Notes: a model not told the origin generated them from the letters alone. 64,000 nt of DNA from Tetragonia tetragonoides (GCA_038025085.1 CM076153.1:23287001-23351000), one strand, 5' to 3'; positions 1-12,398 are shown, counted from the first letter of the stretch. Program-made: numbers and translations.

Positions 1-1084
1 ATGATCAGGAAGCAGAACGGATCGGGCCCAATCTTTCTCTTCAAGGTCTATCTAAACAGGAAGCACGGAGCGCTTAGTAACAAAAATCATGAGACTCTCA
101 TCTAGTGAAAAGTTGACCCACACATAGAAAACACATTGTCCTAAAAGAAAAAGAAAAAGTCCTTAAGCCTAAATGCCCAAATATTTCCCTAATGTCCAAG
201 GAAAATAAAGTCAATGAATGAAAATAAGAAAAATAGAAAAAGATGATTATCCTAATTTTATTTTCGACTCAAAGAAAATGAAAAATAGGATAAAATAATA
301 AGGAATTTCAGTCCTTTCTTTTTTTTTTTTGATTTTTGTGATTTTTTTCGGCATTTTTGGTTTTTGCTGTTATGTTTTTTTGATTTTTTTTGGACCGAAT
401 CTGAAATACATCAAAAGAAAAGAAAATACAAAAATAAGAAAAGGGAGAGGGAAAATTGAAAGACTGACTCTTTTTTTTACTAAAAAGATCCTAGAAATTA
501 TTCATGACCTTTAGAATATATCATTGTGAAAATAATGAGTGTTCATTGAATGAATTATCGCACCATCTTCGGGCAAGCTAAAAATAAAAGAAAAGACTCC
601 TAGCACGTTAGTACGTGTTGGCACATAATCACGTAAATCATGCATTCAAGCAAGCATTATAACGACGCAGTTTGCATGCAAACATGTGATCAGACGGGTA
701 TTATAACGACACATGCACAACAAGCAAGCGGATGCACAAATGTGGGTTGAAGGCTTTTGGCTCCTGTGAGGTTACCACAACAAATTACAACTTCCGTTCG
801 GCGGATGGTCGACACATCGATTGTAATTCTTTTCATCAACAAAGGATTGATGAGTCATGGGTGAGGAAGCGTCGATTGGCACGATAGGAAATTGTATATT
901 CCTTTAGATATATGTGTTGTCTACGAGTTGCGACCCAAACTTCCTCGAGGGTCGAAAGGGTCAAAAGGTTGTGCCAAGGCACATGGAAATGATGCAAAAT
1001 AATATGGAACATGTTTTTAAACAATTAAGCAAACTTGACTTTCGAGTCTCACCCTCTTAAATAAGTCCCCAATGAAGTCGCCAC
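1..1084 (-). mobile_element. Element C: 5' leader of a minus-strand Tat-like LTR retrotransposon, cut by window edge
   Basis: This stretch lies just inside the LTR at 1085 and, read on the minus strand, follows a primer-binding site like that of element A. It is AT-rich, with A/T homopolymers around 290-490 and short imperfect repeats near 650-710 (the pieces ATTATAACGACG and ATTATAACGACA). No protein of more than about 60 residues is convincing. That fits the untranslated leader before gag in Tat-type elements; gag-pol would lie left of the window. The element assignment is inferred from the LTR/PBS junction. Confidence 0.55.
1066..1083 (-). other. Primer-binding site of element C
   Basis: On the minus strand the bases after the LTR end read TGGCGACTTCATTGGGGA, two bases different from the equivalent site of element A (15590-15607). 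The TGG start pairs with the CCA end of a tRNA. The tRNA was not identified. Confidence 0.6.
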
Positions 1085-1863
1085 TGTAAGGACCCGGGAT
1101 TTTCACCAATCCTTTTGTTTCCCCGGAGTGCGTCCTTATAGAAAATTTGTCAGTTGGGGGCTTAGATAAGTTCAAGGGACCATCGAGTTAGAAAAGCTTT
1201 TGAAAAGACCTGAATTGAATAAAAACATGAAAGAGGTCACAAATCTGCTATCAGAGTTTTATCAAAGGGACAAACCGAAGGGACAACCCAATAGCGCGAA
1301 AAGTGAACTGATCATGTTTTTAGAAAGACTCCCGCTTATATAAAAAATAAAAGTACCCAAGAATAAAGGGTTCGGGGGCGAAAGTACGAGGTGGGAAGGT
1401 GTTAGGCACCCAACTCGCCCGTATTATGACGGCCTCTACTAATTCAAATTTGCTTAGTAATTTAAAGACATAATTCCCGTGCAAAACCGGATTAACAACC
1501 TAGACTTAGACTATTAATTGGTTCATCACAAGCATCAAAACATTTATTTTTAACCCTTATTTAGACATGCATTTTATTGACAAGTTGAGCAACATAACGA
1601 TTAGACAGACAGTATTTAGGAAGCGATAAAAACGTGACCTAGCATGATATCTACATTATGAATATTGGAAAAATAAACAATTAAGCAAGTAATTTAATTT
1701 GAGCCATCGGGAATTTGTACCTGAACTGTAGGCTATATTTGACAAGAATAGTAAAAATAGATCTCAAGTTTTAGAAGAAAGAGGGGGAAGCTCAGGAGTA
1801 CTCAACTGAGAATAGAGGTTGCCAACTGTAGGCTGTGTGTTTTGAAGTGAGGGTGGAGGGTTG

Positions 1864-1871
1864 TTTATATA
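1864..1871 (-). promoter_or_regulatory. TATA box of element C LTR
   Basis: TATATAAA on the minus strand, with the GC-rich block (1950-2010) upstream of it, as in the LTRs of A and B. Confidence 0.5.
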
Positions 1872-1966
1872 GGCGTGGAGAAGTAGGGTTATACGGTCGA
1901 ATTTGAGCTGGAAAATGAGACGGGCTTGAAAAATGAGCCGGGCCCGAAGGAAAAGGCAGCGCCGCT

Positions 1967-1996
1967 AGCGGCCCTGGGACATTTCCCAGGGCCGCT
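1967..1996. repeat. Perfect 13-bp inverted repeat in element C U3
   Basis: Arms AGCGGCCCTGGGA (1967-1979) and TCCCAGGGCCGCT (1984-1996) are perfect reverse complements around a 4-base loop. They form a GC-rich hairpin about 100 bp upstream of the TATA box. Confidence 0.85.
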
Positions 1997-2440
1997 GACG
2001 GCTGTCAGCAGCCAGCTGGATGACGTCATAATGACATCATTTGGCCTATTTTTATCTTCCGTGGGATTTTAAATGTTTCGAAAAATATGAAAAGACTGTT
2101 TTGCCCCTGAACGGTAAAAGACGGTTTTACCCTTAAATCACAACTCGGCGACCGGGAGTCGGAATGAGGCATGAGACGTGTCGTTGGAAAGCTCTTGAAC
2201 GGGGCTTCTGAATGGAATGGAATAAAGGAGTGTTTGGAGGAAAAACCTGAGACCTTATCTTAACTATCAAAGCAAAATAGCAGTTCAAGCTTAAAAATTA
2301 CTCCTTTCATCATCGGGCTTTTGCGGGAAAATCTGAAGACGCTTTTTTGGCGTCTAGAGAAATAAATAATGAATAAATGAGTTTGGCCATAATAAGTCAA
2401 GATCAAGTTTACGTAAGGTGGTAAATGGACATGCAATAAC

Positions 2441-3897
2441 AATTTTCGAGTTTTTAAGTCAAGAATAACTAGATCTTAGATCTTTAAACCTTTTTCTTCA
2501 TATTATCGATTATAGTCATGTTTATATTTGCTAGGGTTTTATTATTTAGTTATAGTTTTTAGGTGATAAATAATAACTTAAGTTTGAGATAATTAATAGT
2601 ACAAAGAATTAAACCTCGATGATATCTCCTGGAGGTTCTTGAAGGTCCGGGAGCTTCACGTTTGGGTGATGGTCGAGCTTAGGTGATGATAACAATGGTG
2701 AAGAAAATAAATAATGGAAAAGTTAGAGTTTAGAATAGGAAGAAAATGATTATTAGAAACAAAAGGAAATAATATGGATGATTTAATGCATGAATTAGTT
2801 TAGGTGTTCTTACCAAATCTTCTTCTATTTTCTCTTCTTTTTCCTACGGTTTTCCCCTTCTTCTCTTTACTTCATTTTGCTCTTTGTTTACTTAGAAAAG
2901 ATTTGTGATTTTGGATTGTAAATATGATGAGAAAATATGAGAATATGAGAGAGTATTTGTTGGTGATGGTGTACGGTTTTGGGAAGAGAAAAAGATAAGC
3001 AAAGGTGCTCTTTGTAAGCTTTTGGATTGCTTGTGTTTGTTGTACTAATATTGGAAAGATGAAAGTGAAATCTTGCTTTTCATTTTATTGGTTTCTTCTT
3101 CTTCTTCATCTTCCTTTTTGTTTTGTTTTATAAAGGCTAATGCCTTTCTCTTATTCTTCTTCTTTCCATCTTAACCGTAACTCTCTCTTCTCCCTTATAT
3201 AATTTTACTTGGTAGTTTTCTTAGCTTAGTTGCCTTAGGACATAGTAACATGGCTTGTTTCCTATTTTAGCTTACTAAGCATGGTAATAGAAGGTGTCAA
3301 AGATTTTGCATGACAAGTGGAAAGTAATAGCTTGGTTTGTTGAAAAGTAAGCAAGTATGAATAGTAAACCGATTAGGAAAAAATGGAAATTCACTAATCC
3401 TAGCTTAACATCTCCTAATTCGGTCATCAACACAAACAAAAGCCTAATCGTGCCTAAACAAACCGTAAACATAAATTAAACACATAAATCAAATAGTTTA
3501 GTTAATTAATCAAATAGGTTTTAGTTTTAAATGAGATTAACATTCAGTTTAGAAAATATTTACGTAAGTGCATGCATTAGTCATGTTAATCCTACTTAAT
3601 AAACTAAGCGAAAATTTTTATGTTAATTAATTACTATTTTAGTTTAATAATTGAGTTTAGATTTTCGGGATACTACATAATTACAACCAACCACCAGCAA
3701 ACGATGGTGGAGTGCATCGGTTATAACTCATTTGTGAAAATGGGTGCGACAATAACAAATACGATGATACGAATGATACTTCTACGACTTTGTTTTGGGC
3801 ATAAGAATGTAAATTATATAAATTTTAGGGTAATAGTGTCATGAACACATCCCATACTCCACCAACTGACCCGAAAAGTTACATTTATTGGCTTTTC
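2441..3897. other. AT-rich intergenic DNA, no gene seen
   Basis: No reading frame longer than about 75 codons and no domain motif. There are T-rich and CTT-rich runs around 2810-3200. Probably old, decayed repeat or intergenic DNA. Confidence 0.5.
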
Positions 3898-3909
3898 AAA
3901 AGTTGGCTA
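3898..3909. repeat. Left target-site duplication of the LINE
   Basis: AAAAGTTGGCTA, repeated exactly at 5832-5843 after the element's A-rich tail. Confidence 0.85.
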
Positions 3910-5831
3910 ACCTTTGCAAAAATTTTGTAAAGAACATTGCAACATGATATAGGTCTATATTCACTAACTTGAGAAGGGTTGGATATCTTTGGCCCCAGAG
4001 TGATAGTGGTGTTCTAGCTTATGAGATTGTAATGCATTATAGTAGAAAGCATATATCACCTAGATGCTTGCTTAAGGTTGATTTGAGGAAGGCCTATGAC
4101 TCAGTTGAATGAACCTTCCTTGAACAAATGCTTACTTGTCTCCAATTCCCTGCATGATTTAGGAATCTGACCATGTTGTGTGTGTCCACTATAAGTTACT
4201 CTATTAGCTACAATGGGACATTGCTTGAACCTTTTGTGGCTAGGAAAGGTTTTAGACAAGGAGATCCATTGTTTCCTTATCTGTTTGTATTGGGGATGGA
4301 ATAGCTCTCTAAGTGCCTTAATCAGCTTAGGACTCACCCATCATTCAAGTACCACCCCACATACTCAAGATTCAAGTTATGTCATAACATTTTTGCTGAT
4401 GACAAATGCTCTGTAAACTGGCTCATTCACTATTTTCATATATTCTCAGTTGTTTCAAGGTTGTCTGCAAACTTTAGTAAGTCTGAAATCTACTCTGGAG
4501 GGCTTACTAATGAACAAAAAAAATATATTATGCAGAATTATCAGTTTGTGAAAGGCCATCTTCCAGTGAAGTACCTTGGTGTTCCCCTCTTCTAAAAGAT
4601 GATCTATTACACAATGTCAGCCTATCATTGATAAGATAGTGCATATGATGTCTTCATGGACTACGAGATTTCTTTCATATATGGGGTAGAATGCCGCTGT
4701 TGAAAAACGTGATTTTTTCTATGCAACCTTATTGGTCACAGGTTTTCATGGTTCCCCAAACTGTGATACATCATATTGAGAAGCTGTGTAAGCACTTTCT
4801 ATGGATTGTTTCAAGCAATCCTTCAAGAAGAACTTTAGTTGCATGGGAGCAAGTGTGTACACCTAAGTCTAAAGGTGGTTTATAATTTCCATCTGAAAAC
4901 AATGAAAATGAAGCAGCAATTGGGAAAATAATTTGGGATTTGAATAATTTGAAGGAAAAACTGTGGATAAGATGGATCTCTGCATACTACATTAAAAACA
5001 GGAATTTTTGGGATATGGAGAGTCCTAGTCAGTCTTCCTGGATGATCAAGAGGATGTTTGATGATCGTGTGAGAGTGAAATCTGTTGTTATGTGCATTGG
5101 TAGGTACACAGTAAGCAAAGCTTACAGAGACTTGTTGCTTGACCTCCCTGTAACTCCTTGGGAAAAACTCTACTGGTTTCTCTGGCTTTGCCTAAGCAAT
5201 CTTTCTGCTTTTGGCTGATTTGTATGCTTAGGCTGGCTACTGTTGACAGACTTCATTGGGCATTGGTAATATTGTAAAGCTGGACTGTGTGCTATGTAAA
5301 GCTGTCCCTGAGAGTCATAATCATCTCTTCTTTGAATGTCTTTTTCTAAAGAGCTGCTGGGTGCTATGTTAAGCTGGAGTGGTGTTTGAATGGTACCAAA
5401 TACCTGGGATCAGTTTGTTCCCTGGGCAATGAAAACTGCAGTGGGGAAAAGTATAAAAAGAAGGTCACAAAACCTATTATCATTGCTGTGGGGCATGTAA
5501 TTTGGGGATAGGAGGAATGCATTAGTTTTCAGGAATGAAGAAAGCACAGTGAAGGTGATTAGCAGGGGCATTGTTTGTCAGCTGCATACAAAAGCGCAAA
5601 GCTCTACTTGTGAGCAAGTAAGGAACTTTTTCCAGCAATATTTAAACTATTTTCCTTAGTCCATTGTATAGGGAAATTAGTCTGTTTTCCTCCCTGCGTG
5701 GGAAATGAGTTGTGGTTATACCTGTAATGTTTTTTAGTTCAGTCACCTCGAGTTAGGGACTTGAAGATGAGTTGTAATGCTTATATTGTCTTTTTGGAAA
5801 TAAAATCATTACCTTTTCCAAATAAAAGAAA
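3910..5831 (+). mobile_element. 5'-truncated L1-type LINE
   Basis: A non-LTR retrotransposon fragment bounded by an exact 12-bp target duplication. It ends with an AATAAAA signal and an A-rich tail (5820-5835), the hallmark of target-primed reverse transcription. The 5' part (ORF1, endonuclease and the start of RT) is missing, so it is a dead-on-arrival copy. It carries a broken reverse transcriptase gene described separately. Confidence 0.85.
3975..5690 (+). pseudogene. LINE reverse transcriptase and zf-RVT-like region (broken)
   Basis: Shifting between frames, the translation gives the non-LTR RT order: LLKVDLRKAYDSVEW (~4068-4110), FRQGDPLFPYLF (~4250-4290), the catalytic FADD (~4391-4402) and KYLGVPL (~4570-4590). 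It then gives the plant LINE C-terminal region, with LCKHFLW and KGGL (4780-4880) and a zf-RVT-like segment with SKAY and PWEKLYW (5110-5175). Several stops and frameshifts show it is a fossil. The enzyme family copies LINE RNA into DNA at the nick. Direction and family are clear. Confidence 0.8.
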
Positions 5832-5843
5832 AAAAGTTGGCTA
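5832..5843. repeat. Right target-site duplication of the LINE
   Basis: AAAAGTTGGCTA, identical to 3898-3909. Confidence 0.85.
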
Positions 5844-8800
5844 GTGGGAACCCAAAAGCCAACCCCACCAACCATCATTCAAACACACAATTTGGATGGT
5901 GGACTATTCAAATAGTCAACTTTACGAGAAGCCAACCCACAAGCTAACATCCAAACACTCCCATAAATTCCACATTAACTGAACTAAAATGAATTTAGGT
6001 AAAATTAAACTTAGGAAAACATATTTTTAGTCGAATACCCATGTTATTTTAACAAAAAATTTCGAAATGACTTTTGTCTTATAAGGGAGTCACATGCAGA
6101 AAAGCTAAGAGTGAGAGAGGTCTTAAGACCCGAGGCTTGAGAGTGACGATGAGTGGGTGACAATTGACATGACGAATCTCTCGATCTATTTGAGTCCTTG
6201 TTATTCTTTCATGTCTTTTTTTTAAAGGTTAGAAAGTGAGATATTTTACAGGTCTATTTTGAGGATTAGGGAAATAATTAGATAAAAAACCAGAGTGACG
6301 CATATTACCAACTTGCAAATCATATGATAACAACCTAAGGGAGGGAAAGAGCCTTGGCCACCTCCTAGGAAGGGTATTACCAGACTTGTTTCCCAAGTCT
6401 CAATATAAACTTAAATACAACAATTTTTGGGTATAGTACACATCCCTATTTTAATGTTTTGTAGGTTTACAAAACTGCAATCTAATTTTAATCTCATTTA
6501 TGACTTTCCTGACTACAATGCTTGCGGATCTACTTTGGCTACAAATATTCTGTTGCATTCAATCCGCGTATGGTAGATGATGGCACCAGCACAAGCAAAT
6601 ATCTTCATTTTTTTCAGATGGAGAAATTTCCTTTTACCAATAATCCGGTGAGACCAATTCACAGGAGAAATCTATCCATGCCTAGCCCATCACAAACTAC
6701 ATCCTTTAGTTCACATGTCCATGCAGATTGCAAGAAATACGTGTGCACCAGACTCATCTGCATTGTGACAAAACGAACACTCAGGGTATCAGGCATGAGG
6801 AACCTACCCAATGCTTCAAGTCAGGTGATGACGTTGTGCATGGGAATAGTGAGGCCCTCCCATACAAATTTTGCTTTAGGTAGTTGTGGTGCCTCACCCT
6901 GAGCCTATGGTACCCTGTTGCAATGGTGTAAGATTTTCCTACATCATCTCTCTAATTTTTGCAGTTATGAAACAAAGTTCTCAGGTCAATGTACAAACCC
7001 TGGAAAAATCCAAAACATCCGTTGCGGATCTAGAGCGTGTAAACAGACACAAATCCCCACAAGGAGTGAGGAAGAACGAAATTTGAATCATGTTTGCGGA
7101 GTTGATTTCACACGAAAGGGCCATTTCTAGGAGGGCTTGCTAAAAAGTTGGACAACTTCAACTGTGAGTGTAGCACTTGTGTGTAATCGGAGTTGCCACT
7201 TAATTTAAAGAAAATTAAGAAAACTTATTTTGTCTTCTCCGAAGAAAATAATTTTAGTGAACGTATTACCTCCAATCGCATAAGGGAAACACTAAACTAG
7301 ATTATTGATGATCCACAAACAATAAATTTATGCAAATATTGTTATGGTGATTGAAAAACAATTATTGAACCTAAAAGTGGCCACTTTATTAACATTTTTC
7401 AAATTCATGCAGATTTAGTAAGAAGAATGAACATGAACAATGAATCAAAAGCAATCAAAGCAATTAAACAACAAAAGCCATGAAATCAAATAAATAAGTT
7501 ACATGGCTTCAAGGGAATAACAATAACAAATCCCAACAATTTAATAAAACAATCAAAGCAAAAATAAAGATTAAAACTCTAATGCTAATAATTTGAAAAT
7601 GATGAGTGATTTGATTTGTTGTCGTCCTGAGGATAGCACACCTATTCAACTGTTGTCGAACTCAAGCTATTGAGTGCATGGATCTCTTTGAGATGGTTGT
7701 GTTGATGACTGATTGAAGATTTGTACTAAGATATTTGTATGTGTGGATGAAGGCTTTGAATTTTTATTAAATGCGTATGAATGTGAGACGAATGTATATA
7801 AAAGGGTTTGAGAACAAATCTATGAGAAGGGGTCGAAATATGAACGAACTGTGCACAAAAAAGGACTCAGATGGGTCATATTTAAAGCAATAGAAGAAAG
7901 CCAGACAAAACCTGACAATCCACGTCAAAAAGAGTGATTTGGAGACGACCCTGTACTAACCGACGCCAATTGTCCTCTATATGGTGCCAGTCGACATCAA
8001 ACAGGCAAAAATTGGCGCATACGTGGCGCAGGGCCTCGTCTTGGGAACGCCAGATCAAGTTGCGACTTTGACAGGTTACAACTCCCTAATTTGGGATCCA
8101 AATTTGGTTCCTAAATATCCCTAAATATCTACTTTTGTTGCCAAGTGGTTTTAGTCCCAAAATTTTTTTTGTTTGTGAGTTGGACCTAAAACACAAAGTA
8201 GTGGTTAGATTTGGAGCACCGGTTAGTATTGGGCTCGTATCTCCGCGGATTCAAATCATTTAAGGACTCACAATACGTCATTGGAAGTCTAATTTAATGA
8301 GGATTCCAAAAAACTATGACCTATAAAATAATTCATACCAGAAGACCTCCAAATTAGGCTTGGAACATAGCGGACAATGTTCGAGTGCGTCAAATCTGAC
8401 CCTGAACTTGGTTTAGCCCATAAACTTTTGCTTCAGAGTCCAATTATGGCACGCAAAGTGATGTTAGAAAGGTTACTTTGTAAGTCATGTGGTAAAGTGA
8501 TAATTTAAGATATTTTGGTAGTAGGTGAAAAGAGAGATTCTATGTATTCTCGAAGTGATATGGTGCGATGTATCATTGGGGTTCCTTAAACGGGGTAAAC
8601 ACAATGGGTTGTCTAGACTTTAGAATTCTTATATGGTACCAGCTTGTATCAGAGTTAAGTTGGACCTACCAAACATCTCTATTCTTTATTGTTGATTCAT
8701 TTAACTCACAACAATTCTTCTTTCTTTGCAAGTGCCCACATAAGCTTGGTTATGGCTGATGTGTTAAAGATTCTACACATTTTAAAATTCATACTTCATA

Positions 8801-9330
8801 ACTTTTGTGGTAGAAAATTATGTCTCAGGCCACTAATGAAATCTTCCTGTGCTCCTAGATGCTTCCCATAGGACTTCTATGCAAACCTGTAATCTAATTT
8901 ATAATACTTTGAGGTAACATAAACATGATAGTCCAATAGATGTGCAATGAGAGCAAACCAGAGTTGATTAATTAACATCGCCCCCAGGCCCCATGCATGA
9001 ATTTTGTCTATTACCCCATCAACTATTTATTCTTGTTGTGCTCTTCTCTAAAAGGAATTGACAGTCTGTATTTGGTGGGAGACAATGAAAATCTCCAGAT
9101 ATTTTATGGGGACTTCCCGATGACAAAACCCTATAATTTCAAACGCTTGAGTCTTCATTTATCTAGAAACACCATTTATGTATATTTGAAATTTCAGTTT
9201 ATTTGCCGCAAATTAGACACCCAAGTGACACGTGTGAAAGCTTCATTTCCTCTATTTCGTGAGTTAACGCTTATCTCACAACGTATCATAAGATCTTCTG
9301 CTAAACATACATTAACTAGCTTAAACTCTT
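5844..9330. other. Old intergenic DNA, no supportable gene
   Basis: Contains only short or motif-free reading frames; the longest is 126 codons at 6522-6902, with no recognisable domain or repeat support. A TATA-like TATATAAA occurs at 7795-7802. GGAGTTGCCACTTAATTT near 7190 recalls sequence in plant gypsy LTRs, so 7150-8400 may be a decayed LTR. I could not find its partner or ends. Confidence 0.4.
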
Positions 9331-9960
9331 TTTTTTGAGAGAAAAATTAAATTCATTCATAATAATAAGCCATACGACATCTACAAAAGAAATAAGAAAC
9401 AACAAGGTGTAATTCTAAAACATCAAATAATATTCAAGTAATAACGCTATTCAGCATGGTAGATTTGACGAGTCCGAACGGTCTCCTTTCAATCGTTGTT
9501 TTCCATATTACAGCCTTTTCGCGGAGCGGCCTGTCGCCATAACTTTGTTGAACCTACAAATCTGACATCGTAGAAAGCCTCTTGAAGAAGATGATTTGAA
9601 GTACCGCCATATGAATAACGAAATAGAAAATAAACAGTACTCTCACAAAAGGAAAGACAATTATCCCCAAAAATTGGGACAAACTAACTCTCACAGGAGG
9701 AGAGACTGATTTTATTCCCAACAACGAAACTGAAAAACTAAACAAGATGAAAAAACGAGAAGGATTGGGGCTTACCATCAGCGATTCGCTGATAGCAGCC
9801 CCTAGATTACAAAAATAGGGTTAGGGTTTTTTTAGAGAGAAGAGAGAGGAGGAAAAAAACCGTACTGAAATCTCGAATCTCGCTGGCTTTCTTCAACAAA
9901 GATGTAAGATCTTCCATCACCAGGACAACAATTGGCAAAAGTTAGACCTGGAAAACATTA
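9331..9960 (-). mobile_element. Possible 3' end of a poly(A)-tailed retroelement, minus strand
   Basis: On the minus strand this reads into AATGAATTTAATTTTTCTC followed by A-runs at 9331-9340, typical of the 3' ends of plant LINE-like insertions. No coding domain was recognised upstream and no target duplication was confirmed. Low certainty. Confidence 0.3.
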
Positions 9961-10055
9961 AAGCCCTTCCAATAAAAAGATCCCATAGGCAGACCCTCAA
10001 GAAATAGAAGAAGAGAAGGAGAGAAAAGAAAGGGAAAAAGGTACACAACTGTCTA

Positions 10056-10352
10056 GTGCAAGAAGTGGCATTTTGGCACAACTCAAAGTCTTGTAAGGGT
10101 GGGACTACTGTCAGGGAGTTAAAGGAAACTGCTGACACCATTGTCCAACACAGAAAGAAGCAAAAGAGGCTCAAACAATCATCTGCAGATGCATCAACCT
10201 CATCTCAGCAATGTCTCACCTCCCACACTTTGACAGCCCCTACATTAACTTTATCTCAACAACACTTGGTGTTAGCCTCTCAGCCTACTAACAAACAGTT
10301 GCAACAAGGACAAGGGGCAAGAGAAAGATCATCTACACTCAGTAGACAATAG
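10056..10352 (+). pseudogene. Possible MULE transposase C-terminal fragment
   Basis: A 98-codon frame starting with WHNSKSCKGGTT and then a basic KKQKRLKQ stretch and a Ser/Thr/Gln-rich tail. The first part resembles the end of the CCHC zinc knuckle (GHNSRSCKGG-type) near the C terminus of plant Mutator-like transposases, with the first cysteines missing. No transposase core was seen nearby. The assignment rests on about a dozen residues and is weak. Confidence 0.3.
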
Positions 10353-10572
10353 ACATCGACATCCCTGTCACTTGGTTTGTTAACGTGAGTTTTTTTTTTT
10401 TTGTTTAAATCGATGGGTATATTTTGTGGGTTGTACTGCCTAATTTCATGGACTTTTAGGTACATGGTGAACTTGTTGTATTATTGGTGGCTATATTTTG
10501 TGAACTGTAATGACAGGTTTTAGTTGGTTTAGGGTGTACACAACTCTTATACACAATGATGATATTTTAATA

Positions 10573-11656
10573 CTCCCTCCGTCTCATGTTTACGTTACCA
10601 GTTTCCTTTTTAGTCAGTCCTTTATTTACGTTCACAGTTCCTTATTTGGTAAACCTTTTGCTATGAAATTACATTTTGTCCCTCACTTAAAGTGTGTTTT
10701 GTTTCTGTTAATTCATCATCAAATAAAACTAATTCAGCTCAGTAATTTTAACAAACCTAACCCCAAAAATCCAACCCCTATCATTCTCTCTCCTCACACC
10801 ATCTTTACCACCGCCATAACTCTCCCCTCTCTGACCGAAACCCCTTTCTCCTTCTCTCAACTCAAGCCACCACCCTCATATCACTTTACTCTCTCCTCAG
10901 ACCTCAGACCACTTTCCCTTACCACCACCACCATCACCATCACCATTAGCACACCACCCAACCTCTCATACCATAACCACCACCCATAACTCTCTTTCTC
11001 TCTCTCCTCTCTTCTTCTGTCGACCACCACCACCACCATCACCAAGTGACTTCGACCATTTCGACATCTTCTATCGAAACATCGCCGGAGAAATCAACGT
11101 TGTCGTGATCTACCTCAACTACCGCCACTCGCCGGAGCACTAATTTTCGGCGCCATACGACTTTGGCTGGTTATTTCGTGGTTAGATCGTGGTCTTGGTG
11201 GTCGTGGCTCGTGAAGAAGGAGGGATCTGAGGAGAGAGAAGGGGGATGGTGGTGGTTAGTGGTCGATCTTGTTTTTCCGAGGAGACAGAAAAAGAAGGGG
11301 GTGTTGGATGTGGTGGTGGGGGGGGGTGATGGTCGATGTGTTTTTTCTGAGGAGATAAAGAAAGGGGGTGTTGGATATGGTGGTGGTGGCTGGTGACATG
11401 AGGAGAGAGGTGGTTGTGGTGGCTGTGGTGATTGGTGATCTGAGGAGTGAGAAAAAAAGGGGGATGGTTGGTCATAGACTGGCAATGGTGGTCTGATGGG
11501 TGAATTGGAAGGAGGAGAGAGAATGGGCAAGGGGAGGAGAGAGAATGAGGAAGACCATATTAGAAAAGGGTATACTTGGAAAGTCAATGTTAAAGTTTAC
11601 ACTCATTAAAACCTATGCCATATCAAACTGGTAACGTAAACATGGGATGGAGGGAG
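10573..11656. mobile_element. Stowaway-like (Tc1/mariner) non-autonomous element
   Basis: The left end CTCCCTCCGTCTCATG and its reverse complement at the right end (11625-11656) agree at about 30 of 32 positions. Both ends are flanked by TA (10571-10572 and 11657-11658), the Tc1/mariner target duplication. CTCCCTCCGT is the classic plant Stowaway terminus. The interior has no transposase. The left half is pyrimidine-rich and the right half purine-rich. At about 1.08 kb it is longer than typical Stowaway MITEs. Confidence 0.85.
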
Positions 11657-11916
11657 TATCACTTTGTGAGTATTTTGAGGTTGAACTTGAAATTACAAAC
11701 ATGACTTATCTATGAGCTTTGCATATTTAAGGTTTCGCATATTGATTCAATAGGAATTGTTTAAAAAGATTCAGCATTTCCAAAGCTTACATATTTCTTC
11801 ATTAGTTAGACAGGTTTCCTTACAAATGTGGCCTTTGCAAATTTCTTAGGCCATAACATATCAGTTACAATAAACTAAGATACAAAAAATTGCGTACCAC
11901 AAATTTCTCTACTTAA

Positions 11917-12300
11917 TCACCTCTTATTGTAAAGTACAGTTGCAAGAATTAGAATAAGCAAGTAAAAAGCCTTGTCCACAGCATTTTTCACAATTCCAGT
12001 AAGTCCTTCAACGACCTTCTTAATGTCTACAAGGTCTCCTTTACTTCCATCACTTCCCCATTCTCATCACTTCCTTCAACCATCCTTCTCCCTTCACTCC
12101 CATTTGAGACGACATGCTCATGAGACACCCATGTGAAAAACATTGCAAGCTTGGGCATCACATTTGAAATAAGGGCCAGCATAATTCCTTGATGATTCCG
12201 AGATGCGCACCTCAGCTCTCCTCTTGCATTTCCTACACATTTGATTCTTTAATTTGACACAATCTGGAACTATTGATGACGAAGAACCACGTGAATCCAT
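11917..12300 (-). pseudogene. Broken GRF-type zinc finger / C-terminal transmembrane protein gene
   Basis: From the ATG at 12300 (minus) the frame reads MDSRGSSSS, then CRKCKRRAEVRISES, then YFKCDAQACNVFH. This is the C-x2-C...C...C-x-FF pattern of the zf-GRF domain (normally ending in an FF-x-W motif). A single extra A disrupts the Trp codon. After the shift the frame continues as a charged segment, and after a second 1-base shift as KKVVEGLTGIVKNAVDKA plus a hydrophobic helix (YLLILILATVLY) and stop. Small GRF proteins with coiled coil and C-terminal membrane anchor are common in plants and often multiply with transposons. Function unknown; this copy looks dead. Confidence 0.6.
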
Positions 12301-12390
12301 GAGAGCAAGGAAAATAATTGAGATGAGGGAGGAGGGACAAATCTGTATTGGTGGTAGTGTTTGTAAAATTAAAATAGGAAAACATGGGGC

Positions 12391-12398
12391 TTTATAGT
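12391..12398 (-). promoter_or_regulatory. TATA box of the GRF-like gene
   Basis: CTATAAAG on the minus strand, about 90 bp upstream of the ATG at 12300. Confidence 0.45.

Larger units (their letters stand above)
1085..2440 (-). repeat. 5' LTR of element C (right boundary uncertain)
   Basis: On the minus strand the LTR ends in CA at 1085, next to the primer-binding site. It has the same order of parts as the LTRs of A and B: a GC-rich block, then a TATA box, then a U5 containing a TAGAGGCCGT...ACGGGCG element (1411-1441), also found in A and B. The distal U3 near 2160-2220 resembles A only in layout. The outer end was not located; 2440 is an estimate from element A spacing. No second copy is in the window. 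Confidence 0.5.

Noticed and set aside
5844..5985. Possible hAT-type MITE into which the LINE inserted (CCAAACACTCCC end)
   Set aside because: A matching inverted end and 8-bp target duplication were not found.
6522..6902. 126-codon open frame in the left intergenic DNA
   Set aside because: No recognisable domain, splice partner or repeat family; length is compatible with chance.
11171..11587. Pro/Ser/His-rich frames within the Stowaway-like element
   Set aside because: Explained by low-complexity pyrimidine- and purine-rich sequence.
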